In this document: positions 13,001 through 25,537 of the stretch, piece by piece
Layout of the letters: each line of letters starts with the position of its first letter
How positions within the stretch are numbered: the stretch's first letter is position 1
Assembly (NCBI GenBank): GCA_963920665.1
Contig: OY987268.1
Coordinates: forward strand, 622,501 to 686,500
DNA length: 64,000 nucleotides
From: Straminergon stramineum
Lineage: Eukaryota > Streptophyta > Bryopsida > Hypnales > Calliergonaceae
Direction: 5' to 3'
Position numbers and translations under genes: made by a program
Notes under the pieces: model-generated
The model's input: only the letters and a program-made list of their open reading frames with translations
What the model was told of the DNA's origin: nothing
The model's database searches: none

Positions 13001-14073
13001 TTTTCTTCTAATGATGGGAGATTTCTACTCCATAGCCATGCTACAAGGCAAAATAAAATCTAAAAATACTTCTATAAAGTTGCTTGACTCATGAGTATTT
13101 TTTATGTAAATGAAAATAGTGAAAACATTTGTTGGACAAGCCAATTATTTTTGTAGGTGCTAGAGTTGTGGAGTCCGACAAATCTTCAATTTTCCCAGAG
13201 TTGAATTCACTACTCAATTCCTAGCCCTACAAGAACACTGGACACTAGAGTAGATGGAGTACTACTAAGGCCAAGTTTTCTCTTCCGCATATAATACCTC
13301 CGATGTTTCCCTGTCCCTGGGGCCTATATGGCAGGCAATGCTCTAAGTAGTGATGGTGAAAAGGATGACATGAGACATGCCCCTACACAAGATTCGATTG
13401 CATTCCAAAATATGATTCTCAATACTTTACCACATGTCGGGGAAGAGTATTACCATACATACATCTCTGGCTTACAAAATGTGAACATTCTTATGCTCGC
13501 TAGTTGATAAGTGTAGCATCCACCATGAATGATCTCCACATGCATGACCATTAAAAAAACGACAACCAATACAACGATCTCACCTGAAATCCTTGAACGG
13601 CCGGCCCCTTCCACGGGATGAATTAGTTAGGTTGTGATTCAGACATCATTGCAATCATCACCATCCAATCTTTACACTTGAGGATTTCGTTTGGGTGAAT
13701 TATAACTCAATCACTTACAAGTGTAAGCAGTGATTGGTACTGATTGCTGGACAATTATGAGATGTTCTTAAGTAAACTTAATCGTTACATCAAGAGTTTT
13801 AAGATTTAGGTATAGCTCCCACATAAGGACATTTATATTCAGAGGTGAAAAACCAACAGGCGACACACGATAGATTTTAAAAGGATAAACCATCATATTA
13901 CATAATGGTACATTTCGGTCCCACCGACGAAACTCTGTATAAAATCAAGACTAATCTATTTACACATCTCTTGCTCATTTCACTGTGCCATTCAACATCA
14001 AGCTTCCCTAAGAAAGCTCTTCAGTTGACTATATACATGTCACCATACATAAGAGAGCTCAAGTATTCTAATT
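13001..14073. other. Intergenic, no gene recognised
   Basis: Mixed composition with no recognisable coding frame, repeat boundary or target duplication. It lies just 3' of the small minus-strand pseudogene and could include its former 3' untranslated region. Confidence 0.5.
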
Positions 14074-14677
14074 TCATGTGTGACAAGCCATAGCCATAGC
14101 ACAATGCTCACGGATTAGTGCACGCTTCCTAGCGGCATTGTCAATTGCTTTGGCAACTTTCTGCCTCCTCCTCTCTGAACAAATACAAGAAAGAGTTTGC
14201 GAGCTATCAGAATGAAACAATCCTCCCTAACATATGCCCAACCTAATAGTAAGTGCAAACATCACAAGTGCACACTAACGCCTAAAAGAGAAAAGCCACT
14301 CATTACTCAGGAATGATATTCTAAGAAATCAATCTCAAAAGAGAATTCTTTTAGAGTATAGTTTTCGCTGTCAGGAAATTCGTGGATTCCAAACATGCAA
14401 TTGTTAATTCATACCTGTGGCAACAACCTTCATACTGTTGACACTTTCAATTGCAGCTACTCATTTGACAGGGTACGTTGGATGCTAGAGTCGGTAAAAC
14501 TTGAGCATGATGTTGGCACGGAGGTGCGTTATCTTCTCAAACATTTTAGCGCCTGCAATGATGAACTTTCAACCAGTATTTGCCCTCATGTCTGTGAACT
14601 TCATAGCCGGGCTAACCTTGTTCTTGGCAACGATGCCTACGACATTTTGTTTGCAACCAGTTGTTTGTCCTTGCCAT
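14074..14677 (-). pseudogene. Pseudogene of the small two-exon basic-protein gene
   Basis: This is a decayed paralogue of the intact gene at 25741-26421. Reading the minus strand, exon 1 starts at ATG 14675-14677 (MART...) and runs to 14415, where a donor (CCACAG|GTATGA) is kept. The intron is 14177-14414. Exon 2 is 14074-14174, 101 nt exactly as in the intact gene, and reads ERRRQKVAKAIDNAARKRAL and on to a terminal HT then TGA. Exon 1 carries a frameshift near codon 12 and three in-frame stops (after RANTG, at KFYRL*HP, and at PVK*VAA). The last stop corresponds to a CGA codon in the intact copy, a CpG-type C-to-T change. Because intron and splice signals are retained, this is a genomic duplicate, not a retrocopy. 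Exon 2 is far better preserved than exon 1. The function of the family is unknown to me. Confidence 0.87.
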
Positions 14678-15721
14678 CCTTCAAGACAAGAATGTATGTA
14701 GCGATACTTGAAGAAATATATCATAATCACCAAATTATCAGGTCAAAGAGAATATTTTTTTTTATCTAAAACCCACTCCCCCAGTCTCTAATCTTACAAA
14801 AAATTGCGCTAGCAAAATTTGCGACTGCAATGGCTACCATGCTCAGAAGTGATGTCGAACAAACAAAACTAGGGAAAGGAAACAAGTGAGCAAGTGTAGC
14901 ATAAACAAAACAATAATTACCACTGATTGTCGACAAACTCAAGATCACATGACTGGTGAACTATAAAACCAATATGAAAACTCAATAGACCTGTAGGCAA
15001 ATTGTTTACACATTCGATAAACATTAAACAAGTGCAATCAAAGATGGAAGGCGTTGGAAAACAGCTGACAGTGATTCTACCTACCTTATACTGTACTTCG
15101 GACAAAGTATATAAGATAAGCTATGCTTGAGAGACTAGCTAGTGTAGGAGGCGGGAAAATGCAGATAAGAACTTAGAGCAAACGCATTCGCAATGACCAA
15201 TTTCCGAAATAGGACTGGCAAGGGACAGTCCCAGGAAGGCCTTATGAATGCCTCTGGCGGGCCTCAGATGCTATGACAGGTGTCCTTCCCTGGGTGGCTC
15301 ATGACTTGGGATGGCAGTTCCTGTCAGCTGACATGAGACGGTTACCTCCAAGTGGCAGGGCCCTCGTATCGCGTGGTGTGAGGGGATGCTCTTGAGGTTA
15401 CAGTGCCCAAATATCTTAGGCTTGGCCATCACTTTGCCGTTCAGCTGCTCAGTCAGATGTTGGCAGCTGGGAATATGGTGCACTCGAAATTAGAAAAATC
15501 GGCGACGACTGGAGAGGGATTGAAGACCTTGGCACTGGCCTGGGCCTGGATCCAAGATTGTTGGTCAGTCATTTAGTGCTGACTTATATTAAAGGTCATG
15601 CTTAGGTACCGTGACAGGTTGGGACAAGTGGACAACCAACGAATATTTCAGAACATTATTAGAGACTTTTACTTTGTCAGTTCTTTCTATTATGGTATGC
15701 AGGAGAACAGTTAGGGTATTC
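14678..15721. other. Intergenic, no gene recognised
   Basis: 14.68-15.15 kb would be the 5' flank of the minus-strand pseudogene; no promoter element stands out. 15.17-15.7 kb is clearly GC-richer. It begins 'TTAGAGCAAACGC', resembling the terminus of the TTA-target elements downstream, but I found no matching right end. Open frames here are unrecognised. Confidence 0.45.
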
Positions 15722-15724
15722 TTA

Positions 15725-16527
15725 GGGCCACTTCACACTACGGCACAAGGTCGAGAGTCCGTCGGTCTTAGCCAACCAGATTTCAGAGACCCAAGACTTT
15801 AGCCTCTCGGCCCTTCACACAAGGTGGCACAATCCAAAGTCCGTCGCCTTGGTGGCAGCCTACATGGCATCGAAATGCATACATGGCGACGGACTCTCGA
15901 TTAGAGTTTGGGTCTCCATTTTTGGCTGACCCAAACTCTAATCGAGAGTCCGTCAAGTTTTTTTCAAAATCTGACAAAATCTGAGCCATTAGATCGGACT
16001 GCTTTTGTAGAAATAGGTAGGACGCCCTCCATTTGTTTATTTGTTTATTTGTTTATTTGTGTCCCCATTGGGGTTTGAACCCTAGTCTCCACAATTACAA
16101 TGGGGAGTCTTTGCATTCTATGTACCTACTTCCCTTCAATGTTTAATGCCACCTTTTTATTCCATTTATATCCTTCATATTCCTTGTTTAATGATGAGAG
16201 CATGTGCTGTAATTATTTTTCCAAGGACATTTTTGACTCCTTTCTCATGTTTTTAACCTTTTGCTTGAAAAAATTGTCACATGGGTGACAATTTATTGAA
16301 AATTTCAGAAATTAGATGGATTAGAAGTCGAAAAAATGGAATAGGTTTGGACTTTGGGCTTGGACTTTGGACTTTGGCCTTTGGAGGCTTCACACTATGG
16401 CCAGCCGAAGGCTCCAATTCCTAGTTTTTTTGGCCTATTTATTGCTCATTTCCTTGGACTCTCACCAAAGTTTGGCCACTCAATCCCACGGCCTCTCGAC
16501 TTGGACGGCCATAGTGTGAAGAGGCCC
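15725..16527. mobile_element. PIF/Harbinger-like non-autonomous element, 803 bp
   Basis: The terminal inverted repeats are GGGCCACTTCACACTACGGC at the left and the complement of GGCCATAGTGTGAAGAGGCC at the right. They are flanked by the 3-bp direct repeat TTA (15722-15724 and 16528-16530). A third copy of the terminal motif (GGCTTCACACTATGGCC) occurs internally at about 16387. A perfect small hairpin (15888-15954) lies inside. TTA/TAA target duplications are typical of PIF/Harbinger. No transposase frame is present. Confidence 0.72.
15888..15954. repeat. Perfect 27-bp stem / 13-nt loop hairpin
   Basis: 15888-15914 is the exact reverse complement of 15928-15954, starting GACGGACTCTCGATTAGAGT. 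The loop is 15915-15927. The stem motif 'GAGAGTCCGTC' also occurs outside the hairpin at about 15753. It lies inside the 803-bp TTA element. It could be a small-RNA precursor or simply an internal fold-back; only the fold is seen. Confidence 0.85.
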
Positions 16528-16571
16528 TTAGTCGAAAAACAACCCAATATTGCATCAAATTGTATGTCTTA

Positions 16572-16896
16572 GAGCCTCACCACCTGTCTTGCAAAACGGA
16601 TGAACTTGTTGAGAGGCTGGGGCAAAAGCCTTGGGTGGCTTGCAAAATAGGGGTGTTTTGCAAGCCAAAGTGTGGCTTGCAAACTAGCTTGTAAACCACA
16701 TGAGACAAGAGCACCAGCACTTTCCCCTTTAGCATAGACCTTTAGTGTTGTAGCCCATTAGATGGACCTTGCAAAGTGGTCCAAATTTGGAAACTTATAG
16801 CATGCTATGGGTGGGGTAGTTTGGCTTGCAAACTGTATGGTCCCACATTTTGCAAGCCAAATCACCCCACATTTTGCAAGACGGGTGGTGATGCTC
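16572..16896. mobile_element. TTA-flanked MITE, 325 bp
   Basis: The ends are GAGCCTCACCACCTGTCTTG and the complement of CAAGACGGGTGGTGATGCTC, with TTA direct repeats at 16569-16571 and 16897-16899. The interior repeats the phrase 'GGCTTGCAAA' and has no open frame. By terminus and target site it belongs with the next element (16945-17325); a Tourist/Harbinger-type affiliation is inferred. Confidence 0.8.
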
Positions 16897-16944
16897 TTAC
16901 GAAGCATGTACTATATTATGTTGTAGCTTCAGTGTAGATCCTTA

Positions 16945-17325
16945 GAGCATCACTACCGTAGGCCAGGCTCCATTCCACACCAAAAGCCACATGGAAGGCT
17001 TAGGCTAGGATACTTTTTGGAGAGGCAACTTGATGCCCCATTGTGTCCATTGTGAAAAGCCAAATCCCTTGAAATTAGTTGAAAATTCTTCCTATTTGTT
17101 GTTTTTTCTCTTTAAATTTCTAAATCCGTTGAGAATCACAACCAAAAAGTGATTTGATGAGGCATGGAATAAATTGATTGTGCTCCGCAAGTTGAAGGGC
17201 CCAAAGGTTTTTTCAATGCACCCAGTTCCAAAAGGTCTAGTGTCGTGAGCATAGTGGGAGGCGATTCTCAACATCCTTGCTCTCCTGCCATCCTGTGTTC
17301 TTGGAGAGCAGAGATGGTAATGCTC
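16945..17325. mobile_element. TTA-flanked MITE, 381 bp
   Basis: The ends are GAGCATCACTACCGT and the complement of CTGAGATGGTAATGCTC-like sequence, flanked by TTA (16942-16944 and 17326-17328). It lies 48 bp from the preceding MITE and shares the GAGCATCACYACC terminus, but the interiors are different. This is consistent with two related families driven by the same transposase. No coding frame. Confidence 0.75.
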
Positions 17326-17328
17326 TTA

Positions 17329-20300
17329 GAAGATGTCACTCAAGGCTTTCTTTTTCAATACCAAGTTATTCCCATGTTTGACACTAGATTTTGGAGGGTC
17401 AGTTAGGATATAATTATGGTTATAGTTGTGTATTGCAAAAAACAAAAACACCAATCATAGCCAATCACAATAGGATTGTGAGCATTCAACATTTTACTCC
17501 ATTCTCTAAGTCTTCATTGACTCTTCCATTTATGAAAAATGTACCCATATCTGATCACTTAAGAGATTTTGGAAGAGATCACAAACAATTTAAGGCGCAA
17601 CAAATTTATCCCATATAGAAAGATAGGAAATACGAGGATTGCCATTTTTTCGTAATTTTATTGTTTATATTGAAATAACTATGAATTTGGGGAGCCCAAA
17701 AGTGCTCCAAGCCCATAGCCAATGTCTAGACTCTTCCAATTCTGATCATTCAAGAACTACTTTTCAACTCACTCCTTCGTACTTTTTTGCTCACTACTTC
17801 GGGACATGTGTCATGACCTTCTTAATTCCAACCTTAAGAAGAAGAAAAATAAACATTCCAAGCTTTGATTGGAAGCTTGATCAAACCTTGGTTGGAAACA
17901 ATGCCCCCGAAAGGTTGAGTATTGCAAGCCTCATGGGCATTTTGAAAGTCAAAACTTGAATTTTCACATAGTTCTTCATTTTAAACATCTTTAAGCTTCA
18001 TTATGAAAATGTAGTTCCAAGAATCTAATTTTCACTTATTCTTTTTTTTAATTGTAAAATTGTGACACTTTGAAAATAGCATCTTGAAAGCTCAAAATAC
18101 ACCACTTTTGAACTTCTTATATTGGGTTCCTCTTGGTGTGAGCTCAAGGAGCATTCACCAATTATTGTACCAATTATAGGATCATGTTTGTTACCATTAT
18201 TTTCATTTTTCTAAAGGATTTCATTTGGAGTACCATTCCAAGCAATTTTGTATTTTTGCATAGAATTTTTTTTAAATCATATAAAATTCAATTTGATGTT
18301 TTAATTATGAAAAATGAGATTAAATTTTTGACATATATTATTACATGTAAATTTATTTTTTAAATGTGTATTTTAATGTAGAAATTGAATGAAGTTTGAC
18401 TAAGTTTAGATATGAATTTTTTTTAAAAGATTAACCAATTAGCAAAAGGTACATTCAAAGTTAATTGTGAGTACTTCAAATGTGACTTTGGTGTCACAAA
18501 GACCTTGGGGATCCCACAAGAATAAGAAAATGTAGGCTTCAATGAGTTTTGGCAAATTTTCATCATCCCAGAGGTTAAGTAACATTCTTCAACGAATTTG
18601 TTGAACCACAAGGCCAAGTAACCACTATGCATCGACTATAATGATATTCTCTGCAAGATTGGGAGAAGGTCCCTCAATTATGACTTCTCTTATTGTAACA
18701 TAGATTTGAATCATTTCCTTCCTTTTTTGTCTAACTATAGAGAACATTGAACGAAGTGAATATTGACAAATTTATAATGACCAAATCCTTACACAATTGC
18801 AAATCCTAATCTTGCATTAGATTTCTAGTAAAAATTATGTAGTATTCTTGAATAGGGAAAGGAAGGGTCTTTCTACAATGTGATTGTAATAAAAATATTG
18901 TATTGTACTTTTTATCCACAATTCATGGGCATGCTTGCATTCAAGACTTCTTACAATGAAAAAGGCATTGATTCAAAGGAAGCAATGGGTCCCATGTCTT
19001 GAAGTTCTAGAATATCAAGACCTCCTAAATGTTTCAAAATTCATATTTTAAATGACGAATAGATTGCTTTATGGTAATGTTTTGTCCAAGTAACTTCTCA
19101 TTCATCCAAAGTAATCTTGGAACCTTCAATTATAATCAATTCAATGAATTTGAATAAAATAATATATGTGTATAAACATAATAATTTAAATTATGAATTT
19201 AGATACACAAATATTCAAAATCATATTCATGTATTAAAGGGCTAATGTTCTAAAAATTGCACTCAAGTTCACATCATCACAACTCAATGTAGAATTAAAG
19301 CAACTTCACTTAAATGTGACATGAGTGTTTCTAAAATTGTCTTGTAAAAATTCTTGCCTAAAATGTATGTCTATTTATAAGAACTTTGGATTGATATTAG
19401 ATGTATCCAATAATCATACTTTCAAAATTCACAATTCACTCATGAAATGTCAAAAAAATGTATTTTAAGATCATCTAAAATATCCATCTAACTACCAACA
19501 AGATGCAACAAAAAAATAGGAACATACTCAAATCCTTATTTAGGCAACCTCACACGGAATTTGTTGAAAGGTTTGAAATTAGATTGAAAAGTTTCACTTT
19601 TGGGGTTTGACAAAACTTGAAATAGATAATAATTATCTTGCAATTACTACAATTGGCAAAAGGTTCATTCATTATTCTAAGGTCTTAATCAAGGGACACT
19701 TTAAAATTTTCATTGCAACCACATTGTAGAGATTTAATAGAGGCACATCAACATCCAAGAAGGCAAGAATAGTCCTTTGTTAGGAACAAAGGAAAGCTAG
19801 CTATTTGTTTACTTTGACCACCTATAATATGTACTTTTTTTGAACATGAGTTGACCAAAAGTACATAGGGAGTATTTTTTGACTTGCCATTTTTTTCCAT
19901 TTTTTTTTTATAAATCCAACAAGTCTAAATGTGTGCAATGGCAAAAATAATTAGTATGCAATTATAGTATTTTTTCAACCTATAGAAGTGGTACACCAAT
20001 TCAATATTTTTTTTAAATGAATGCCATAAGGGCCTTGTTGGTTGGCATGATTTTTGATTGAAAAGCATTTCTATTTTTCAAACCAATTTCATGTACGGGG
20101 AATACTATCATGTGAGCATGGAGTGTGGAGCTTAGAAAAGAGAATTTAGGTTTGGTGAATCTAAAGCTTGTTCTAGATGTTATTCCTTACAACATAGGTC
20201 CCTTTGGAAGGTGTAAGTATTTACCCTATAACCATTGAAGGTATCCTATAACACAAGGCACCTTATAGATAATGTTCTACGTACCAAAAACTTAGGTATC

Positions 20301-21298
20301 CTATAACCACTAAAGGTGGTCTATGCTCTATGCTCATATACTAGCTTTGCTTGTGGAAAGAAGGATCAAATGACAAGGGAAGTATGGAAAGTGCATAACA
20401 TCTTTGAACTATTAAAACTCTCACATATTATACAAGTCAATGCAACTCTTGTTAAAATTCAAATAGATCAAGATCCTTCATTCTAAATTGATGAATGTTG
20501 GATGAATGACATATAATTAATATAAATATAATTAGAGGGAGGTAATGTTATGACTAAAAAATATACTAATTGAAATAAATTGTGTAGTCCTATTGAAATG
20601 GCATCAAATAATTGATAAACTCTATGGAATTATGACATTTAATTTATAACTTAGCCAAGGTTTCTAAGTTTTTTTTGAATATGAAGATTGGGCAACGACA
20701 AAATAATATTTAAAAAATATTTTCAGATTCAAATGTAATAGATTATGACCTACTCTTGTACACAAAAATAAAAAAACTAACTATTTGGCAATGAACCTTA
20801 TTATGCACCTAACATTTTCTACTAGTGTAATACATCCAAAATTTGAGCATATGCAAGTGTCTTGAACACCATGCACACCGAAGTACTTAGATATCAAATA
20901 GTACAATGATCCACACTCCAACAAAATATTGCAATGGCTCTCTAATTTGTGGATTTGCATTTATTCTACCACTTACTTAAGTTGCATTGGCATTTGTACC
21001 TTTGTTTATGGCATTTGCATCTTCCTTCACTTGAAAGCATTTGTTTCACAAGAAGATAAAGGAAAAAAATTAATTCAAATCCATTCCATTTTCATAAACT
21101 TAGTAGAAAGATGAGAAGATTTTCAAATTGCAAGCAAATAGATTATCTTTTAGCAAAATAGTTTATACTATTAATTTTTTTGATGATTTTTTAAAATAAT
21201 TTTTATCATAGAGCATGGCTTGTTGGATTCTGATACACTATTTTTCATTTTGTAATTCCATATCAAAGTTATATTCCATTCCATTTTCATTCATTGAT
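17329..21298. other. Intergenic, no gene recognised
   Basis: Strongly AT-rich with long homopolymer runs. Frames at 17391-17618 and 17639-17959 are open but show no domain, splice partner or compositional support. 20.16-20.34 kb repeats phrases such as 'CTATAACCATTGAAGGT', also seen near 45.07-45.2 kb, pointing to an old dispersed repeat. Confidence 0.5.
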
Positions 21299-21302
21299 TT
21301 AA

Positions 21303-22221
21303 CATCTAAATAAATGCAATGTTTTATGGTCCAAAATTGTTTCAAAGTATTCATACCCAAAGCAAGGCTAATTTTTTTAATCTATATTTACTCATCAACA
21401 AATCCAAATGCAAGATCCTTTTAGTTAACTTGTTAGAATAAACCCTTCTAAAATTTCAAAGTTAGAAACCTTATCAATTGCAAGATCCTAATGCTTGAAT
21501 TTCAAAAAGAAGTATTTTCCATTTTTCCCTTATGGTTAAGTATTGTCAATCAAAATTTTCACTAAAAAAAATATGTATGTCATACAACTTGAAACTCTCC
21601 ATAATATTTAAAATAAATAAATTCCAAATAATTAGAAAAAATTCCAAAACAAAAAAAATTCATATTCATCATTGAAAAAAGTAGAATATGGAAAGAGGTA
21701 ATGTATGTATAGAAATATTCAATTGTTAAGAATTTAGTTTAGAGTTGAAGAATTCCAATCCCAAGTTCTCAACAATTGTAATGTTGTAATAAAAAATCTA
21801 AATCCAATGTTTTCATTTTTTTTCCAAAATTGGATTAAAAATGGACCTCAAAGTTTATTTTAGAATAGAAATTTTAAAACTACTTGCAAACTAAAATGCA
21901 TGATAACTTTCATCATGTGAATCAAAATATAATGACTCAAAGCTTTCCATATATATTTAAATCTAGAGAACCACTTTTTAAAATTTTATTCTTTAAAAAA
22001 GTAATTAATTTTTATTGCTTGGTTTATCCTATTGATAAAAAAAACTACATAACATACAATAAATTTTTAACCATGTAGTCAAAAGTTATGCAATTTATTG
22101 TGCCCTAAAGTTTTTATGAACCATATTATATGAAAATTTCAAAGGAAAAATGAAAATACATTAGAAAAATAATGACCATAAATACTATGTTGTCAAAAAC
22201 TACTTGTTGGTCATTCAAGGG
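21303..22221. mobile_element. TTAA-flanked element, degenerate copy (~919 bp)
   Basis: It lies between TTAA at 21299-21302 and TTAA at 22222-22225. The right end reads GGTCATTCAAGGG (consensus GGTCCTTTAGGGG) and the left end CATCTAAATAAATG is strongly eroded. The interior matches the copies at 43028-43844, 57318-58255 and 59028-59952: 'CAATGGTTGTAATG'-like, 'CCATAACTACCCRCAAACTA'-like and 'ATCAAAATGGAATGAT'-like phrases in the same order. Non-coding. Confidence 0.65.
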
Positions 22222-22225
22222 TTAA

Positions 22226-23648
22226 TACAATCAAGTACTCAAGATCAATAAATGATTTTTTTCGAAAATGTTGACACTTAAATTCCTTTCCAACTTATAC
22301 ACTCTATTCAACTACATTCACTTCTACAAAATTTCTCAATATTTTATTATGGTACATTATTTTCTATTGGATCTCAAAAGTTTATAACAGAAGTCAAAGA
22401 AGATGCAAAAAATCTTTAATCTTTACATCAATTATTATAATAATTCACTCTATAAAGGTCACTTTTCATGATTTTTTGGGGATGATTTTCATAAATGATC
22501 ACTTGAAGAAACAAAGTAACCAAATGATAGATGTATAAATCAAAACACTCACCTCTGAAAGACCTCAAATTGGTTTGGTTTAAAATTTGGGGTCTTCTCC
22601 GCTTGGATTTCTTCCTTTCTTGAATTCAACACTAATCTTCAAAAGTAACCAATGTGAGAAGATGAAGAGTTCTTTCGAGGCAATTAGTAAGAGTTGAAGT
22701 GTTTCATATTTCAAGGATGTCCAATCAAAGGTAGTTTTATATCAATAGTAGGTCTTCTTATGACTTCAACTTTGAAACTTGTACTCTATTCACAAGGTCT
22801 TTGCAAATCCTCAAAACAATTGCTTTTGCTTCCACTCATATCTTGGCACAATATGTTTTTCAATTTGTGTTCAAATATGTTGGATTTCAAACAAATCAAC
22901 AAATTTTGTTTTGTTTTAGGTGTAGGTACCTTAATAAGTTATTGTGGTGGTTAGCAAGTGAAAAATCTAGGGTGATTAGATGTGCATGGTGATCATAAGG
23001 GAGACCAACCTAATACCATCCTGATTTGCAATTTGAGTATATTAGGACCAACTCTAGGAGGGGCACATACTTTTCAAAGGTGTGTGCATGTTTCATGAAT
23101 CAAACCCAAGTGGAATTATAATTTTCCGATAAAAATTGTAACTTCTATGAATTTCTAAAGTGATTTGCCCTAAATTACAAAACTGCCACTAGACTAGAGT
23201 TATAAATGTCCTATCCTAAATCTATAACCGCCATTATATCTACCTATTAGCATTGAAATTTCCACCAATCAAAGGTTGACACGTTACCCAAGTTGGAATT
23301 AATGCACTAAAATTGTAAGAATAGTGAATGGATTTGGGTGAGTTTTATGGTGGAGATTAGTGTTTGGGAAGTTTTTTGAGTTTTACCGGCTATTTTCCTA
23401 TAGTTCCCACATTCAACCAGTTTTTCAAGTACAGAGTCCGGTTATTTTCTCTATTTCCTATTCAAAATTGATTTAAAAAAAAAATCCACTGGTTTCTAGC
23501 CAATGTTTTCGAACTGCAATTGTTTTTTTTATACCAATTCCATCGGCTAACTTTGAACTAGCTGCCGATTCTTCCCGGACATTGGTGGAGATGGGACCAA
23601 AACTAGGATGGCAATTATAGGAAGCTAGCAGAAATGAGTTGGTCTACC
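22226..23648. other. Intergenic, no gene recognised
   Basis: AT-rich without recognisable repeat boundaries or protein-like frames. The 86-codon frame at 22694-22954 overlaps another frame of similar length and shows no domain or signal feature I can name. Confidence 0.5.
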
Positions 23649-23652
23649 TTAA

Positions 23653-24628
23653 CCCCTCATCGCCTAAAGTCCAAACATGTGTAGAAGCTGACTTGCTTTT
23701 CAAGTCCTTTAAGTCTAAATCTCAGTGAGGTATGAAAATCTCAACCGTACAATATTGTAGTGTGCATGTTGTAGATGGTGTGAAACAAATTTGGGGTCAT
23801 TTGACCGTATAGATTGAAAGATTATAATGTTTTAGTGTTGAAAAAAGATGCTGAAATTTTCTTGAAAACACATTTGAAGGTGAAATTCGATTTCTAAACC
23901 TACTCAAATGAAAAAACTTTAGACTGCAGAGTGGTTCAAACCAAAAGACAAACACTTTGGTGAAAAAAAATCTCATTCAATTGACTCATTGTGTCTGCAA
24001 AATTGTTTTGAAATGTCAAAAAACAATGAAAAAAGTAGCAAAAAATCACATCTATGTCTGAACCTCCCTCTATTAAAATGCTTCTCAGCCACTCATAACC
24101 TCTTGGATTCATATGGAATTTTAATCTTATAAACTAGACTAGTATGTGCAACTTTTCCAACAAAAATTATTGAAAACAGACCATGTATGAAGAAGTTATA
24201 AGCCACCAAAGTTCATTGTAATGCAAAAATGTCTGGATTTTGAATTTTGAATTGCTCCCAAACATTCAAAACGACTTGGATTGACATGAAAATTTTACCA
24301 CAATAACTAGGCTTTATTGGGAACAAAATCCAACAATTTTTTTTTATTGAAAACGAACATTTAATGAAAAAGTTACAAGCCCCCGAAGTTGCAGCCATCA
24401 GAATGTAGTGAGGTGAACTCAAATTGAACCTATGAACTTCGAATGGCTATCAAAAAATCAGTACATCTTGGATTGATCTGAAAATTTTACCACTGAAACT
24501 AGACTAATATGCTCAACTTTCCCAACAAGTTTTATTGAATTCGGACATAGGATGCAAAAGTTACAGCACTTTGAATTTTACTGCCAGACTATGAGAGGAC
24601 ACTTTTCGTCCCCTCCGGCGGTGAGGGG
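23653..24628. mobile_element. TTAA-flanked element, 976 bp, GC-tipped ends
   Basis: The ends are CCCCTCATCGCC and the complement of GGCGGTGAGGGG, flanked by TTAA at 23649-23652 and 24629-24632. The right-hand TTAA is also the left-hand TTAA of the next element. Internally it carries the phrase 'TTGAAAGATTATAATGTTTT' seen in other members. No transposase frame. TTAA targets and C-rich tips resemble piggyBac; Sola3 is another TTAA-targeting superfamily. Confidence 0.75.
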
Positions 24629-24632
24629 TTAA

Positions 24633-25268
24633 CCCCTAAATGCCCAAGGCACCAGATTTTGGTGTTTCAAAAACTTTGAAGTTAAGTAAAACCCAACCAA
24701 ATTGCTATTATTATTAGTTTATATTTTTGGAGAATTTTTTTTGAAGTCTAGTTTTAGGATCAAAAAGTTGATCTGAAAAATAAAGGATTATGATTTTTCT
24801 ATTGATGATTTAGTGCAAGGATGCCCTAGCAATCTTGACTTCCCGTAGTATTGAGGGCTCTTGGAAATGAGCCTCAAATGCACTAGATCTTGGAGGCAAA
24901 ATCACATTCAAAATTCATTTAAAAAAATTGTAGAATAGATTTTGAAAAGTCATAAATTGATTAGGGTTGTGCATGCTAGGCCCTATAACCTCATATTTTT
25001 TTAGTGAACAACTTTTCAGAGTTGACATGCAAAAAGTGAATTGAAAAATTTTCACAGTTTTTACACCTTCATGATCAATCATTATAATCTTTCAATCTGT
25101 AAGTAATATTGTTATGTTTTCTTTTCCTATGTGATCTCTAACATGTCTAGTTCGAATTTGTACGGTTACAATTCAAAAGAAATTGGTACAACTTATGAAA
25201 ATGTTGACTTTTTGTTCAATTAAGAGCAAATTTCAAGGAGCTCCAAACAGGCCTTGGGCATTTAGGGG
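24633..25268 (+). mobile_element. TTAA-flanked element, 636 bp, copy A
   Basis: The terminal inverted repeat CCCCTAAATGCCCAAGGC is matched at the right end by GCCTTGGGCATTTAGGGG. TTAA flanks both sides (24629-24632 and 25269-25272). A same-sized copy in the opposite orientation is at 29536-30170: its right end, read in reverse, gives GCACCAAATTCTGGTGT against GCACCAGATTTTGGTGT here. Non-coding, a MITE-sized derivative. It ends about 30-70 bp before the GC-rich promoter region of the small gene. Confidence 0.85.
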
Positions 25269-25537
25269 TTAATGGAGACAATGGAGAGCATAAACCAGCG
25301 CATAATTTCCAATAACTTATTAATAATAATAACTCCTCACGAATCCCTCCTTGCCACCTCACCCCTGGTCACTGTCCCAAGTCCCAACTCATCATACTGA
25401 CGAATTCAATGATTCACGAGCAGAGCTCCCCTACGCTGCCAAGTGTTGCTCCTCTGCAAGCCAGATCATTGGCTCGAGGGGCGAGGGTGGGGCCCGCTCT
25501 CTTGCTCCACAACTGACCATTTCGAACGGTCCCAAGC

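Noticed and set aside
14395..14769. Plus-strand frames of 124 and 66 codons
   Set aside because: They are antisense to the minus-strand pseudogene of the small gene. They resemble only the antisense frame of the intact copy.
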